From assembly GCF_000512585.2 (NCBI RefSeq), contig NC_089242.1, positions 930,001 to 994,000 on the forward strand: a stretch of DNA of 64,000 nucleotides, in the 5' to 3' direction. The notes under the pieces are model-generated. The model was not told where the DNA came from and ran no database searches. It saw only the letters and a list, made by a program, of their open reading frames with translations. Made by a program: the position numbers and the translations under genes. Source of the DNA: Kwoniella bestiolae CBS 10118 (taxonomy: Eukaryota > Basidiomycota > Tremellomycetes > Tremellales > Cryptococcaceae). Positions 11,989-24,109 of this stretch are shown in pieces; positions within the stretch are counted from its first letter, which is position 1, and every line of letters begins with the position of its first letter.

Positions 11989-14900
11989 CTAATCTTTCCC
12001 CTTATTGGTCTTGAGCCCACTCAACATCTTAGCGAGAGTATGAATCTGACCCTTCAATTTCGGTTTGTTCGGTCCAACAGCGCTAGCCGTACTAGCAGTA
12101 TTGCTTGGCGTCTGAGTGGAAGTGATAGTCGATGAACTTTCCTTCTTGATCAGTTCAGGTCGGGCATGCGATGCCGAAGACGGCGAATCGCTATCAATGG
12201 ACATGGCGTGTGTGTGGGATAATCCAGATTTATACGGTGCTTTATTCTGCATAGAAGAACCAATTGGGGCGGAATTCCGGATTGTATAGTTCGTGTTGCC
12301 CGTAACAGGAGGAGGGTGGTTGGAAGGTCGAATCTGCTGGGTTTGGATAGGTTGCGATAGTGATAGATTAGACGGTTTGCCAAACGATCCCATCTCGCTA
12401 TTGAATCCACCAGTAATAGCAGCAGCAGCCATGGCAGCCTTCCTAGCTCTCGAGTGATCTTCGTTCCTCCCATACCGGTGATGTGGTTGAGTATCCCTTC
12501 CTCTAGATTGTTCCTTCTCCTCAGGGATGACGGGGGGTTTCCTAGGTTTCCTCCAATCTTCCACTTCATCCGCAGCGGAGCTAGTCGCACTGGTGCTCGA
12601 GACATTCCCAAATGACGATAGCGCACTTGAGATTCCAGAGGAAGATACAGTCGTAGTCTGTCTCAAGGCATGTTTCGAATAGATCAGAGACGATCCCTTG
12701 GTGCCTTCACCCTGTTGTAGATTCGCAGGCGCAGACAAATTCAAAGAACCATCTCTCTCCGCTACTCGTCTAGCCAACGCAGCCAGTTCAGGATTATTGC
12801 CCTGAGCAGTAGAGAACTTCATCATATCCTTCCACTTTGACTTCTTGGCTTCGGCAGCTTGAGCGGGTGTTGTACCTAGTGGAGGGAAATCTTCGATCTT
12901 CGTAGCGTCGAACGAATCTTCAGAAGGTTTGGAGAATTTGGATACTTCCCTGGCGAGCGTTTGAGAAGCTACCGTCAATTCCGCTAACAAGGCATCTCGT
13001 TCTTCCTGTGATGGTTGATCACTTCCTCCCGCAGCGGCTAGAGCAGCTGCTTTGGCTGCCTTTCCTTTTCTCACTCCCCTCTTCCTTCTCTTATGGGTTG
13101 ATAATGATCGAGATTCTCCATCCGCTCGTTCAGAAGCGTCTGCAACTGAGTCGCCGTATAGCTCGGAATCGCCGCCGACCGTCTCAGGCGAGGCGAATTC
13201 GCTAGTATCGACAGGAGTAGGCTGATCGTCAAACGTGGTAGCAGAGACCAATTCATCTTGATCGTGTTCCAAAGGCGGAGTGGACAGGGCAGGTTCTTCA
13301 GCTTCTTCCTCGGGTATGCGTATGTGTTGCGGATGGGACAATTGCGATGCCGGAGGGAGACTGGAAAGACCCGGTGCGGAAGATGTAAGAGCGGATGAAG
13401 AATTCTTCCTTGCTGTTTCTTGGTTGGAGGCGATAGGAGATTTGACAAACAGTCCTTTATCCGTAGGTGTTTTCTGATTCTCCTTCCTAGACATCTTGAG
13501 GTTGTAAAGTGCTTTCTTCCCGGCGATCATCTCAGGAAGGTTCTTGATCCATAAGCCGAATTCTCTAGCTGACACTCTAGCGTCGACGTCGATGCACAAC
13601 ACGTGATCAGCGAGGTAAGAAGCCACTTCTTTACCGACTCCAGAGAATTTGGTGAGCAAGAAACCGATGGGATCCATGAGGAAGTTGTCAAAGTTGGGGT
13701 CACCTGGAGTAGGATCTTTCCATGGGTTTCGGTGGAAGAGCATGTTGATGAGGACGATACCGAGAGACCAGACGTCGGCGGGAGCGGGGAAGTAGGTGGG
13801 GCCGAGATTATTTCGGCATTCTATAATGGACCGTCGGCTTGTATTCAGGGCTCTGTAGACGACTAAACTCACCATAGGACATATACGGTTTACTACCGCA
13901 TTCTACATCCCCGCTCTCCTCCTCAGTAGTAGCTAGACCGAAATCCGTCAATTTCACGACGACCTTTCTCTTCGCCTGAGGACCAAAGTTGACGGGTTTT
14001 CCTTCCTCATCATCATCCCCAAGTTCCCCGTCCACAGCACTTTCCAGTTCTATTGAATCGCAACAAATGAAATTCTCAGGTTTGATATCCCTATGACTGA
14101 TCCCGGCATCATGACAGATCGATACAGCTTCACACATTTGGCTGAACATCGAGGCGATCAGTCGTAGACGTCGAGGACTCAGTAAGGTGCCTGCGGAGAA
14201 CGAGGAAAGTAGACTGGGCGTAGGAGGGGTTTGCGAAGGGGTGAAGTGGTGAGAGTGTGAATGACCATTGTGATGAGCGAAAAGGAGGGATGCAGGGGAT
14301 CCGCTGAATTGGGAGAACGCGTTTCCAGGGGAATTACTGAATGACGAAGACATGCCGTTGAGACCTGAAAACATTTGAGAGGAGGAGAACGGGATCGAAG
14401 AAGAGGATAATTTGGATGAAGACATGACACCGTTGTTTCGATCTCCAGGTAGAGGGACAGGTTGAGTGTGTGGAGAAGCATCCCTCGATTTCTCGAGCCA
14501 GTAGAATCTGTTTCCACATCAGCGATAGTTCCAAATGAAACGAGGTAGAAGCACAACTTACAGGTCTTCACCAGGACACAGTTCTAACATGAGGAACAAC
14601 CATTTCCTAGTCTGTAACGTCTGATGCAGCGTGACGATATTCTGGTGGATAGGTAAGGACAAGTGAATATGAGCTTCGAAAAGTTGAGTTTCGAGCTGTT
14701 CTTCTTCCAAATCTTGTTTACTCAGACATTTCAGGGCTACCCGGATACTCGTCAGCATATACTCAGCCATAGTGGAAGAGATATTACCCACCGAATTCCC
14801 GGTGTCTCCCACCTTTCTCCCTCACCAAATACACCACCGCATAACTCCCAGTACCCAACTTCCTCACCACCTCGTACCTCTTCTTCTCTTGTTTCCCATC

Positions 14901-15875
14901 AGTCCTAGTGTTTTTCGTGGCCTCACTTCCACCTCTTCTCAATGGTAACCCAACATCATCACTCCCACTTCCATTTGGCATCCTCCCTACAGCAGGTATA
15001 ATAATCTCACCCTGAAACTCCATTCCTTCGCCAATCAACATCCCAGGTTTGAAAGGTTCTTCCACATGAGGGGACGAAGAGGACGAAGAGTCGTCCGAGA
15101 ACCCAGTCCATGATCTGCCTTTATCGTTATCATCAAATTCGTCTCTATCTTCATCATCCATCATTCCCGAATCTTCACCATCTAACAACATTCCTCCAGC
15201 AGGTTGCCAGTCGTCCATATCGTCTGCGCCCGACGCCCACGAGTCCCCCATCTGAACCATCACGTCTTTATGACCCTCAAACTTGGGAGTCGCAGATGAC
15301 GATCCCTTATTGGGTGTTCCAGATCCGCTCTGCTGATTCGGTAAGGCAGCTGCACTGCCTCTGGGCGTGCGTGATCTAGATCTGGAACTTAGACTAATTG
15401 ACACGATGGCAGCTGAATTTCGGCGAGATCTTGGAGGTAGATCGTGAGGTAGTCCACGAGGCGAGATAGCGAGTGGTCTGGGTGAACCTTCGGCCCATTG
15501 GAAAACCTGTTCCACCGGTGTAGTCAATTGAGGCGAGAGCGAGTTCAACCTCCTGTGAGAAGTGTTGAGCGTTAGGCCTGGCGCACGGGGGGAGCTGGAC
15601 GACGCTTCGGGAACAGCTGGCAATGTCTGATGCGATGGTACAGGTGAGAAACCCATAACCACACTGGTCCTTGAACCGGGTAGACTCGGGGATTCGAGAG
15701 AATCATAGTCCATTGGTTGCGTTGCGGAGATACTGGGTAGTCGAGGGCCCATGGACGCACGAGGTAATCTGGGTGAGGAAGGACCTGCGACACCTGATTC
15801 CCGACGAGGCGAGGGGGAAGGAGATTGATGGGGAAAGGTGGGAATGGGCGAAGCCAAGGAAGGTGATCCGTTCAT
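11989..15875 (-). CDS. Ran1/Pat1-Ksp1 type serine/threonine kinase
   Basis: Four exons: 15875-14788, 14747-14562, 14507-13873, 13820-11989; 1246 aa. Residues 1-330 are Ser/Pro-rich and disordered. The kinase domain starts at YEVVRKLGTGSYAVVYLVRE, with VALKCLSK (Lys about 369), LELCPGEDLFYWLE (hinge and alpha-D), a Ser/His-rich insert of some 80 residues, then SHRDIKPENFICC (Asp about 565), LTDFGLA (Asp about 613), an atypical GSKPYMSYEC activation segment and PADVWSLGIVLINMLFHRNPW. The GEDLFYW hinge and MLFHRNPW motif are typical of the Ran1/Pat1, Ksp1, Sks1 and Vhs1 group that links nutrients to meiosis and filamentous growth. The 550-residue tail is Ser/Thr-rich with basic patches (HKRRKRGVRKGKAAK) and ends LKTNKGKD. 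The first intron is only 40 bases. Subfamily placement is by motif only. Confidence 0.85.
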
Positions 15876-18332
15876 AGCGCCATCAAGGACCTAGATGTGG
15901 ATGGGAGATTGAATGATGACGTATGGGTATCAACGATGAGGATACTGGAAGGATGGTTTGAATTGTGAGATGCTGATTATTGGCGATATCTCCCAGATGG
16001 GCGAGAAGGACTGTGAACGAGCATCCGTCAGATCTGTCAACGGGATTGATTGATTTATTTTGATTGATATACAGTACGGAAGGAATAATGGATGAGATGT
16101 GAGAGATAATCGACTCACAAGATATCCCAGCCAATGGCTCCAGCACAACAACGATACTTGTCGTTACCCTTCCTTTGAGATTGTGGAGTAGTATCCTATA
16201 ATCCTATGATAGCAACTATGTCACAAGGTCAAGTTGATGTGGGTGGAGGAGATGGTTTGAAAGGTCCTTTGTATCGGTGACAGAGTGGGGAGTGGGGGAA
16301 TCAAGGAATGGCGTGATAGTTGATCGAGGAGATGGAAGAACACAGTTCAAGAGTACGAATATGCTACACACAGAGTTGTTACTACTATAAGAGATACAGA
16401 GTCGACGATGGTGACAAGAATGCAAGATGGTTGGATGGATAGAACAAGAGGTATCCGGTGATGCAGGACCAAAGCAAGTTGATCGATATATACCCACTAA
16501 CTCTACCCTGTCACTAAGCCGACGGTACACCGATACGTTCTAGAAAAGAGGTCACTTGATGTGTTATCTGGGTCCGAGCGTGACTGTGAAGGAACGTTGG
16601 CGACAATAACGACAATCCCTCTCTCTTAGCTCGTTTGAGGTTGAGACAGGTGAGGGTGAGGGTTTGATTGATATATTGATGAGGTATCCCCGCTTCACAC
16701 ACGCCATACCACTCCTATAAGCCTGAAATCATCTATCTTGTTGTTGTCGTTGTCTTTGATGGTCAAAGGACAGTCGGTGTGTATAGAGTCAAAGCTTGAC
16801 TGTTATTTGATTCCGCCGGAAGAGTCTAGAACGGAGATAGCAAGGGATGCGTTGGAGGGTATCTCGAAAGGGTCTATGTATGTATATATAGCAAGCAATG
16901 ATGAGGTGGATGAGTAGATGCGAGAGGGTGTCGAAGGTGAGAAGACAAGACGAGTGATGAGTGATGAGTGATGATGCAAGAGGTGATGAAGCGCAGTTAA
17001 GATGCAATGATACAGGTATCAAGAATTGTCGACTCGACCGAACAACGTCAGTAGTGTAATAGAGAGGATTGCGTGCGCCACGTTGTCTAGTCTAACTGTG
17101 TGTAGTCTGGCCTAGTCAACTTGTGCTTTTGTGGGGAATGTGTCAACACATTCAACCGGGATGACAAGCACCATTACCGCAAGTTACCTATGGGCAATTT
17201 TACCCCTTACGGAAAAATCCAGCCAAACATGACCACATGGTGTCTTCTCGAATGAACCACAAGGTGTCATTTCTCAATTCTGGAGCGAGTCAACCACAGC
17301 ACATGCATCATACACACGTAGATCCTTTGTATCTCTCAATCCAGATTGCTTACCCCTTGAGTATCCTCCCACCTGTTACATCTACAGACTAGTATCAAGC
17401 ACATACAACCTGCTCCTACACGACTCTATAATGATTGAACAAGCTGCAAACCGCCGAAAGCGATGACGCCTCGGATTTTAGACGCAGGAACGGCTCAACC
17501 GAGTTTGAGATCGCTTATACAAGGTAGAGATCAAGGTATGCCATACCCGACTCTGCCAAGCCATAAGAAACATGTATTGGGAGGTCACCCATTCGTTGCT
17601 CTTCGGTATGCAAGCGAAGTGGTTCGTCTATGCGAGTCAGCGTGGGCTGGATTTGAAGATACATACATAAGATTACAGTATTCCAGAATCTTCCCGAAAT
17701 AAGCATGTGGTGCGGTGTAGACTCGTGCTCGAACCGCAAGCGCGCGCGCAGATCGCTGGATAGATCCCGAAAATGTTTGAATGATTGGGCAACGTCTCTC
17801 CGGCCGAAAGGTCCGGGCAATCATCTGCGGAGACACATAGCAGATCCACGTCAAATCACGGTTGGACGTACAATACATCTGAAGATATCCACAGAGGTGG
17901 TATTTTGAGTTCGTATGCATATCGCAGGCGTGCTGACGACGTCGTACATAGAGAGTGGCAAACTGATTTTCAAATCTCCGACTAAGTGCTCAAGCTGTGA
18001 TTTCATGACCATGGTCCTATATCTACATGCCTTCGACGGAACAGCTGAGAAGATACTCTCATTCGTCCTATTAGAACTTGACACTTATACCTCATCGTCA
18101 TCGTTGTGCGGAGTGTCCAGCCTTTTCGCCTTCTAATGCACATCCTTTCTCTTCCCTTTCAGCATTGACTCGCTCTGTGCAGTGAGCCTTCTTGCCCCTC
18201 CTGTTGAAAGGGCCGCACCACCACCTTTGACTGCTCAAGGTATAAATACTGGCATGCTGAACGCATGATCCTCAACTTCCCATTCCAACCATATTCATCA
18301 CTACGCTCGCTGATACGAACCTCAACTGCAGC
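15876..18332. other. 2.4-kb gene-poor region, left edge of the accessory island
   Basis: Up to about 17.1 kb this is likely promoter and leader of the divergent kinase gene. An ATG at 17463 opens 79 codons but has no family resemblance, no good splice sites, and its nearest TATA-like site (about 17426) is too close. I would not call a gene. A GAGTGAT triplet repeat lies at about 16951-16973. Confidence 0.4.
18241..18248 (+). promoter_or_regulatory. TATA box of island gene 1
   Basis: TATAAATA in the context ggTATAAATAc, 92 bases before the ATG at 18333. The same octamer recurs before the next island gene. Confidence 0.5.
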
Positions 18333-19076
18333 ATGAGTACCTCGACCGAAGCTCAAGTACCAGAGTCTGATCATTGCAATGCCGTGCTGGCAAATAATTC
18401 CTCCAATGACAAAGCACAAGATCAAGACGGTCTACAGAGAGTCTGCTACGTTGGTAACATCACGCTCGCTGAAACGACCCGTCCAAAGTCCGATGAAATC
18501 TATACATCGGCTCTGCATCCTGTCAATTGCGGATCCATGGTTGTAGCTGCAACATCAGGCATTGGCAGCGAGCTGACCTTCTGGAAACGTCAATATGCGG
18601 ACGACAACAATAATATCTGGAAATTACTCCCGAAACATATCGTTGTGCGCCCACGCGGCCAAGTGGACCCTCACTTTCAGATATCAGTGGGTGATCTCGT
18701 AATGAACAGTCCACACGCAAACAACGCAGAGGAGGGGAACTCAACGCACGTTCACGCCACTGAAGAAGTTGCTCGAACCACCGCGAGCAGCTCTGGCGTG
18801 GGGTCTAGCACGGATGTCCCATCGTCGAAAGTGCCCTCACAAGCTGGGAACGCTGGAACCAAAACGTTCGGCGGCGAACGCAAAGTAAAGTGCTCTAAGG
18901 GACCCAGACTCTATTGCGGATCCGATGATGAGGAGGATGACACCGACTCCAATTGTGCTTTGTCAGATCTGCCTTCGGAGTACGAGTCCGACAGTGAATC
19001 AGGTGCCTTCACTCCTTCGGGAGGCGAGAGCGATGTGGAGGAGTCTTTCTCATCGTCCCCTGCACTAGCTACATGA
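18333..19076 (+). CDS. island gene 1: Cys/Trp-module protein, 247 aa
   Basis: Single exon, 248 codons. Residues 1-35 are disordered. The module follows: CYVGNI (C-x2-G), a second Cys 28 residues later, VVAATSGIG, then W, 11 residues, W and the end motif WKLLPKHIVV. The same spacing (C-x16/17-W-x11-W-x-[RL]-L-[PS]) is found in the genes at 21304, 22435 and 24110, and with slight change at 19878, so this is a family. After the module comes a Ser/Thr-rich tail with an acidic cluster (SDDEEDDTDS) and a serine-rich end. No signal peptide or membrane segment, so probably intracellular. Function unknown; I know of no named domain with this pattern. Unlike the genes at 19878, 21304 and 24110 it lacks the first-exon region and the intron. 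Confidence 0.7.
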   Translation: MSTSTEAQVPESDHCNAVLANNSSNDKAQDQDGLQRVCYVGNITLAETTRPKSDEIYTSALHPVNCGSMVVAATSGIGSELTFWKRQYADDNNNIWKLLPKHIVVRPRGQVDPHFQISVGDLVMNSPHANNAEEGNSTHVHATEEVARTTASSSGVGSSTDVPSSKVPSQAGNAGTKTFGGERKVKCSKGPRLYCGSDDEEDDTDSNCALSDLPSEYESDSESGAFTPSGGESDVEESFSSSPALAT

Positions 19077-19877
19077 TGTATACTCTGGAGGAAGCATATT
19101 GCAATTCATCCCCCTGGTGTTACATATCTTACACGCGATTTCAAATTGATTAGACGGGATTGGCAGCCATGCACGATGATTGAGTGTGTCTCATCGCATC
19201 TCAGGTCGGGAAAGCCATTTAGCGGTGTGGCGTGACCTAGATGACGGCAGCACCGAGTTCATACTGATACACTTCGACCCTATTGCGATGCATTGCACCT
19301 AACACTCGTAAGAAAGCCCAAGCGCCGTCAATCATTGGTCATCTGACCTTCGTGTGTGTACAGCTGCAGAATAATGACCCTTGCCTTCAGATCGTCAGAG
19401 AAGCCCCACTGACGCATCGTTGCAAAGAGTCTAACCTTTGCTCCCTAAGAGAATCCTCAATACCACCTTGGTCTCGGTGTCTCGGTCTCGACCAGGTCAG
19501 ACAATCAAGGGAAGGCCCAAGACGTCATGGTGGTTGCGTTACACTGCATTTTGCATTTTGCCTTCCAGCTTCGACCTGAATTTGCAATACTCACTTTGAG
19601 ACTCTAAACATCCCTTGTTCGTCGACAGCTCCGCTGGGTTGAAATTCAAGCTGTTGTAGAGAATCTCCACTGAAACAGTGCAGTGATGTATCTCATACTC
19701 GTTCGAGTAGATATAAGGTATAAATACCCTTGAAGCGTCCGCTCCCATCCATTCTTCCATCTCTTTATACAACCTGATTCAGACTCACGTCTTAGTGGTT
19801 TCCCGAAATCAACAGCATTAATCAACGTCTACTATCTTCTGTCAGTACACCTTACAGTATACAGTAAACACCAAAGA
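19077..19877. other. spacer between island genes 1 and 2
   Basis: No gene seen. Holds the promoter of the gene at 19878. Confidence 0.5.
19719..19726 (+). promoter_or_regulatory. TATA box of island gene 2
   Basis: TATAAATA inside ggTATAAATAcc, 159 bases before the ATG at 19878; identical octamer and 5' flank to the one before island gene 1. Confidence 0.5.
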
Positions 19878-20710
19878 ATGAATCGAGAAGAACGCGAGGC
19901 TTTCAGAGAGAACGCTGCTGCAAATCTCAAGAGTGATTTCAGGACACCCGGGCTTAAACACCCTGCGGCTGACGCAGACTTGAATACCGTTACAATACTC
20001 ATGGACGGAGTTCTCTCGGTGTTGAAGAGCCGGTATGAATCAGGACCTAATCAAGATTTCATACACAAGCTCCGAACCGCTCTCAATTTCGTCGGCAATT
20101 GTGCCAAGGAACAGGTCAGTGTCACTGATGAGCGATGATGCCTGTACCTACAACCGCACCTTGTACATATTGAATTGGAAGCTGAATCATGCTTCATTTT
20201 GCCACCTTTTAGGTTTCAGACGATGCTGTCGCCTGTGCAAAGCACGATCACAAGCATATTCTCCGCACGAGTGAATACGACGACCAGCAGGTCTGCAAAC
20301 TTGGCAGCGTGGAGGATATGAACTCTGCCTGGGCTGGTGAGCATGGATGGTCGCAGCCTATGGAGCGTTGGGAATGTGGGCTCCCTTCAGTGGCAACCCA
20401 GAGGAGCAATGGTTCAGAGGTGCTTTGGCAGAGACAGACAGATTTTGTCGATAGCCACACAGACCAATGTAATCGTCTACCTGTCGGCTCCAAGCTTTTA
20501 GAGACAAAACCAAGTCCCAGCGGCTCCTCCAGCGGAACAGGGGCTCGTCACGACATGACTGCCAGCTCTAGATCCGGAGAGGCTTTAGAAGCTATCAGGA
20601 CCCTTCTGGAAACTCAAGTAGGTGAAGCAGAAGACGATGGAGAGGGGCAAATTCGCGAATGTTTGGAAGATTTCTTGAATGGGGTCCTGGGAACGGACCT
20701 CAGGCGATAG
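19878..20710 (+). CDS. island gene 2: Cys/Trp-module protein, 244 aa, two exons
   Basis: Exon 1 19878-20114, intron 20115-20212 (GTCAGT...TTTTAG), exon 2 20213-20710. The first exon encodes a helical region (VTILMDGVLSVLKSR, then GPNQDFIHKLRTAL) that aligns with GPNRDFLKEVQ in the gene at 21304, and both introns fall in phase 0 just after a Gln. Exon 2 begins near CAKHDHKHIL (compare CAIEEHDHMK next door) and then has the module: CKLGS, a second Cys 27 residues on, C-x16-W, and CNRLPVGS where the usual second Trp is replaced by Cys. The C-terminal 80 residues are acidic and helical (EALEAIRTLLETQ). No recognised family, no signal peptide. Confidence 0.7.
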
Positions 20711-21303
20711 AGCGCGCTGACATCGTTCCTTGTCACCAAAGCATCTTTCAGGAACCTTGGAGCGTTCATGATCTCGCTCTCATGAAATACCGACGATTTT
20801 TCGTCCATGCATCACTAGTGTCTCGCCTCACTTCTCAGGTGTTATCGAAATAGTACTCGGTCCATTGACGAAAAGCGCATCACGGATTCGCATCACAGAT
20901 TCCGAAGCATACGCTTGAACTTACGCTGACGAAACGTTAGAGATTCTAGACTATCAACATGTTGGAGTGCTTCTGCGTCTTTCGCACCTGTCTTCGTTCT
21001 TGTCATGACAGAAAGCAATGACGCCTGTTCTGCCAAGAAGCCTTTTGTCAGAGTGAATTCATCATCTATGGAAACAAAGGGCATTTTAGCCTTCTGCACT
21101 CCTTTCTATGACATCCTTTCTGTCTTTGAGGAAGGCCTGACCTATACACCATGTTCTCTGATTGTAGTGCAGAGGAGTGGCGAGGTCAGGATTTTGCATA
21201 TAAAAAGCCCTCCGCTTCGACTCCACTGTCTCAACATCTATCCTCAACAGCTGATCATTATCCTTTTCTCCTCAGAGTCAAACACCTATTATTTTTACAC
21301 AGA
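20711..21303. other. spacer between island genes 2 and 3
   Basis: No gene seen; contains the TATA box of gene 3. Confidence 0.5.
21199..21206 (+). promoter_or_regulatory. TATA box of island gene 3
   Basis: TATAAAAA, 105 bases before the ATG at 21304. Confidence 0.5.
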
Positions 21304-22073
21304 ATGACCAGAAATCCGGTTGCTTCATCAAGCTCTCGTACCAGTGAGGTGGCCGAGCGAAGTCCCTCAGCGTACGGTGCCGTCCCACACGGTATCAATA
21401 CAGAGGGCGTAGATTTGGCCTCAGCGTGTGCTGATATCAAGGTATTGCAGGACTTCCTTAGCCAAGGTATTGGCAGTCTCAAAGCGGGAACATCAGGGCC
21501 TAATCGGGACTTCTTGAAAGAGGTTCAAAGTTGCCTAGCCGCGAAACTCAGTGACATCCACAGTCAGGTGAGTACGGCGCATTCGTCCTGCAAGATCTCT
21601 GAGTTCGAATGAAACGGTCAATCTGCTAATTCTGTCAAACATGACTACAGCTCAAAAAAAGATCCGGAGATGGCTCTTGTGCTATCGAGGAACACGATCA
21701 CATGAAAACTTGGATCGATCCAGAAACGGGCGAGAGGGCCAACTTCTGCTTTGCCGGAACTCTCAACGATGGGGATTTCATGAAAGAAAACGATGTCGGA
21801 TTCTCAAAGAACATAGGACTCAAGTGTCACCGAACAATCATCGCGTCGACGACTGATGGCAATCGAACTGATTTTTGGAAACCATCAGGGGTCGATGAGT
21901 CAAATGAAATATGGGCGCGACTCCCAGGAACCGCTCAGGTATCAATCGCGAACGAGAGTGAGGCGGCCCTGTGCCGTGGCTCCCCGTCCTTGACCGAGAT
22001 ACCTTCCGAAGGAGTTCCTGACACTCAACTCAGGGCCGCCTTGTGGGCCGCATACCTGGGTAGTAACGTGTAA
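21304..22073 (+). CDS. island gene 3: Cys/Trp-module protein, 228 aa, two exons
   Basis: Exon 1 21304-21567, intron 21568-21650 (GTGAGT...CTACAG), exon 2 21651-22073. Ser-rich start, then helices (IKVLQDFLSQGIGSLKAG, GPNRDFLKEVQSCL). Exon 2 has CAIEEHDHMKTWIDPETG, then the module: CFAGTL, GFSKNIGLKC, TIIASTTDG, FWK, 11 residues, and IWARLPGTAQVSI. This is the closest relative of the broken gene at 24110, which shares DPETG, GFSK-x2-GLKC and W-x11-W. The C-terminus is unremarkable. Intracellular by sequence; function unknown. It can serve as the reference member of the family because both halves are intact. Confidence 0.7.
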
Positions 22074-22434
22074 GAAGCTTTCGATCGCCGCTCATGATAT
22101 GTAAGAATCATAAGAGAGCAGAGCATGTTTCTCCGGCACGTTGGGAATGATCACATCCTCCTCATTACTGTTCATGCATATGTCGAATCACTGCCTTTCA
22201 GCATCCTTGTTCCGAATGGTTATGACCAGTTGCAGAATTCTCATGCGTGCCACATTGATAGTCCCGTTGTATTCGTCTCCATTCATCCTTTTCTGTCCTT
22301 TGTTGGGTTTTCTTCGGTGAGCTCACCCGGTAGCAATTTGACACAGAGCAACCGTGAGACTCTCGATTCCGTGCCATTGAATTACTACTTATACTATTCA
22401 CCCCAGATCAACATCCCGGCTCGCTCCATCAAAA
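22074..22434. other. spacer before island gene 4
   Basis: A 132-codon frame from 22125 overlaps the start of the next gene in another frame and looks like chance. A weak TATA-like site (CTTATACTA) is near 22388. Confidence 0.4.
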
Positions 22435-23304
22435 ATGGACTTTTGGCCACGACTACCTGCGTTCTCAACTATACCTCGAGTAACGCATCGAAATGCGTTC
22501 CTGACGGACTATCCTACATCTAACGATCCCGGGCAGTACGGTAGAGAAGAAGTATGTTACTGCGGTAACTTCGATAAGAATTCTACTTTCAACATCAGTA
22601 GAGCTGATGCTGATCTTGCCACTACTGATCCAATTCATCCTAGTTGTGAGAGCGAGGTCGTCCTTGTCAGAAGCGATGAGGAGGGGAATCACAGGTGTTG
22701 GACTCGGGTTCACCATGGCAGACGGGTGGATAGCTGGAAAAGATTACCAAAAGGGGTGGAAGTGCACCTCATCAATCGAGGTCACTCTACCGCATCATCC
22801 ACTGTCAAAAGGAATAAGGCGAACGGTTCGGGAGCGAAGGAGGAGTCCATCATGATCACAGAATATCAAGGTAGGAATGCTACGTTGATTGATCTGGAGA
22901 GCGGAACCGAGCGAACGGTTTACCTCTTAGACAGAACAGAAGACGATGTCCCCTCAATCCTCCCGGAAAAGTATGTTTATGGGAAAATTCAGTATGGTTT
23001 TTCGGAAAAGGCGTCGAAGCCGATTCGAGTCAATTCAGTCATTGATGGTTGGATTCTACGACAACATACGACTGACGCGCAGTACATGTGGGAAAGATTG
23101 ACAGGCAGATACTCAATAGAAATACAATCGGATACCTTCCGATCAGACCACGAACCGATGCCAATGACGGGATCGAACAGAACCAATTGGTTGGGCCCAG
23201 CCGACCACGACGATGATAGTGAGAATGATGGATCAAACACCGAGTACTCGGATGTACCCCCTGATGAGCTGGAAATGGAGGAAGGAGAGGTCGAAGCTGC
23301 GTGA
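22435..23304 (+). CDS. island gene 4: Cys/Trp-module protein with a second, Cys-less copy, 289 aa
   Basis: Single exon, 290 codons. First module at about residues 40-115: VCYCGNF, second Cys 30 residues later, VVLVRSDEEGNH, CWTRVHHGRRVDSWKRLP (W-x11-W) and GVEVHL. A linker follows, then a second region, about 165-235, with the same late signature (GWILRQHTTDAQYMWERL, W-x12-W) and hydrophobic pattern but neither Cys. So the protein appears to hold one full and one degenerate module. The tail is acidic (DHDDDSENDG and DELEMEEGEVE). Tandem modules argue for a binding rather than a catalytic role, but this is inference. No signal peptide. It lacks the helical first exon of genes 2 and 3. Confidence 0.7.
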   Translation: MDFWPRLPAFSTIPRVTHRNAFLTDYPTSNDPGQYGREEVCYCGNFDKNSTFNISRADADLATTDPIHPSCESEVVLVRSDEEGNHRCWTRVHHGRRVDSWKRLPKGVEVHLINRGHSTASSTVKRNKANGSGAKEESIMITEYQGRNATLIDLESGTERTVYLLDRTEDDVPSILPEKYVYGKIQYGFSEKASKPIRVNSVIDGWILRQHTTDAQYMWERLTGRYSIEIQSDTFRSDHEPMPMTGSNRTNWLGPADHDDDSENDGSNTEYSDVPPDELEMEEGEVEAA

Positions 23305-24109
23305 CTTTGCGCTAGGTATGATAGATGTCGATGATGTCACTTGTTCAAAGGGAACCACTTGATAAGTCGGTACTGGTATGACTCATCTAGCTTACTATGC
23401 CACTACTTATGAGAGTATGGTCCCTGAAGAGCCAGATACTCCAATTTGAGAGATATCTAGACACCTTCCCAACACCGTGAATGAGCACGATGAATGTCAG
23501 TCGGCAGTATGGCGGGACCGAGATGATAGCAGGACGAGCACAAATGCTACCATCGTGACGACATAAACGGGAATGAAAGGACGATAGGATTGAGATGCAG
23601 AGCCCAGATTACTCGTGAGAAGCACCAAATGCAATCTGGATTCGTAACCTTTGTGTGTAGTCATGGAATGCCTCTGCGCCAATCTGCAGAGACTCAAATT
23701 GTTGGAGACATCCAGACTCCTTTTGACAGAACGTCGGGTATTTTGCCCCAGTACTGCACAGGGTCGATTCTCAAGTGCACATTCACATCAAGTCACCTTC
23801 CTACCACCCGACCTCCTTTGTTACGCATCGCTCTCAAGTCCAGACTATGAGGCCTTCCTAGTGCCTCCTTTGACTGTGATGTATTGTGCTTCTTGTGAAG
23901 GCGTCTCTCGCTTAGTCATGGTGAGGCAATGCAGTGGCGAGAACGACAATCTGAAATATATGAGGCCCGCAATTTCTATGCATTTTCTACTTCAAGGAAT
24001 GCCACTGTTCAATTCAAGGTCGCCTTTTCCAACACAATTATTATCCCAGACATAGCTACATCGTACCCAGGACAGAATGACCTGGAGACTTGTAGCCTCA
24101 ACTTCAACG
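23305..24109. other. spacer before island gene 5
   Basis: No gene recognised. The 134-codon frame at 23651 has no resemblance to the family. Confidence 0.4.

Noticed and set aside
17463..17702. 79-codon frame at the left of the island
   Set aside because: No family motif, poor promoter spacing, no supporting splice sites.
22125..22523. 132-codon frame overlapping the start of island gene 4
   Set aside because: Other frame, no motif; gene 4 carries the conserved module.
23651..24055. 134-codon frame between island genes 4 and 5
   Set aside because: No resemblance to the family and no usual coding composition.
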